Shown piece by piece: positions 63,619-64,000 of a DNA stretch of 64,000 bases. The translations under genes were made by a program, and so were the position numbers. Source of the stretch: DASQUK01 sp963756425 (GTDB taxonomy: Bacteria; Actinomycetota; Acidimicrobiia; Acidimicrobiales; VFJN01); assembly GCA_963756425.1 (NCBI GenBank), contig CAVWNW010000022.1, positions 124,001-188,000 on the forward strand, written 5' to 3'. How positions within the stretch are numbered: position 1 is the first letter of the stretch; every line of letters begins with the position of its first letter. The notes under the pieces are model-generated. The model searched no databases, was not told the origin of the DNA, and was given only the letters and a program-made list of their open reading frames with translations.

Positions 63619-64000
63619 TCAACGTGTTGTCGTGGCGTTCCGCCGGGCTAACGCATCGACGGTCACGGCCGCGATCAGCACGATCGCGGTGACGACGTTC
63701 CTCGCGGCGGCGCTGAAGCCTTGGAGCCCCATGCCGTTGTCGATGGCTGCGATCACGATGCCCCCGAGAACGGCGTGGATGGCCTTGCCTCGGCCGCCGA
63801 ACAGGCTGGTCCCGCCGATCACAGCTGCGGCAACGGCGTAGAGCACCAGCGTTCCACCATCGATGTTCGTTGACACCGAGCGCAGGCGTGATGCGTAGAT
63901 GATGCCGGCCATGCCCGCGGTGAACGATGCCAGCACGAAGCACAGGGTGCGCACCCGCGCCAGCCGGATGCCCGAGCGACGCGCTGCCTCCGCGTTGCCG
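63619..64000 (-). CDS. Sugar ABC transporter permease (XylH/RbsC-like), start beyond the window
   Basis: The visible ~127 residues are the C-terminal part of a ribose/xylose-type permease: GGNAEAARRSGIRLARVRTL, the membrane segment SFTAGMAGIIYASRLRSVST, DGGTLVLYAVAAAVIGGTSL and FGGRGKAIHAVLGGIVIAAI, followed by the final span. These are the hallmark blocks of the XylH group. The frame is open to the right edge of the window and ends with TGA at 63619-63621. A short inverted repeat at 63610-63631 (CAACAC and GTGTTG) lies at its end. Partner ATPase and binding protein should lie further right. Confidence 0.88.
   Translation of the reverse strand, partial: GNAEAARRSGIRLARVRTLCFVLASFTAGMAGIIYASRLRSVSTNIDGGTLVLYAVAAAVIGGTSLFGGRGKAIHAVLGGIVIAAIDNGMGLQGFSAAARNVVTAIVLIAAVTVDALARRNATTTR

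Noticed and set aside
63605..63632. Inverted repeat CAACAC/GTGTTG at the end of the sugar permease gene as a terminator
   Set aside because: Only a 6-bp stem around a 10-base loop that overlaps the stop codon; too weak to call.

Overview
The window is GC-rich throughout, and its coding frames end most codons in G or C. The gene content is that of an environmental Actinomycetota bacterium: AveC-type spirocyclase homologue, ANTAR and LuxR/NarL regulators, tandem TetR, AAA/TPR regulators, GTG starts, apparent leaderless promoters and many lipid/xenobiotic oxidation enzymes. I cannot fix the order; a soil or aquatic actinobacterium such as an Acidimicrobiia or mycobacterium-like lineage is only a guess. 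I see no rRNA, tRNA, CRISPR array, insertion sequence or phage gene.

Left part (1-11.5 kb). A molybdenum hydroxylase small subunit enters from the left and meets the large subunit tail to tail. A double-domain TetR regulator diverges from the large subunit. A minus-strand operon follows: cytochrome P450, VWA protein, MoxR/CbbQ ATPase, substrate-binding-like protein, AveC-like membrane protein and a frameshifted SDR. The P450 and VWA genes share a TGAACA promoter. A decayed SDR remnant lies upstream.

11.5-20.6 kb holds a secreted M1 metallopeptidase, two response regulators, a GAF-LuxR activator followed by an ABC-2 exporter with a broken permease, a small unknown protein and a secreted GH43-like protein. 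The GAF-LuxR gene and the small unknown gene each carry a matching 90-bp upstream element.

20.6-35.4 kb holds an MFS transporter, several VOC proteins around a DUF4062-STAND-TPR protein, a MarR/SnoaL-like divergent pair with two matching palindromes, an NAD(P)-binding protein, a catalase-like heme protein, a Rieske oxygenase coupled to a frameshifted M19 dipeptidase, a quinone oxidoreductase, an ECF sigma/anti-sigma pair and a thioredoxin-like protein.

35.4-50.8 kb holds a variant FtsH, a TetR/UvrA-like resistance pair, a truncated gene, an acyl-CoA ligase/SDR/Zn-alcohol dehydrogenase group, a 1334-residue ATPase-TPR protein fused to a LysR-type effector domain, a methyltransferase and another frameshifted SDR.

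50.8-64 kb holds a sigma-region-2/VOC chimera, a PadR-ABC exporter operon with an obvious operator, a secreted HAF-repeat protein, a flavoprotein, an ANTAR regulator, an epoxide hydrolase with a strong hairpin behind it, a second quinone oxidoreductase, a second substrate-binding-like protein without a signal peptide, small unknowns and the end of a sugar ABC permease.

The most unusual items are the STAND-LysR effector fusion (45006-49010), the paired 90-bp element (15046-15135 and 18093-18182), the sigma/VOC chimera (50877-51422) and the P450/VWA/MoxR/AveC operon. At least five genes are broken by small indels or larger deletions, so read-level checking is needed to separate real decay from assembly error.
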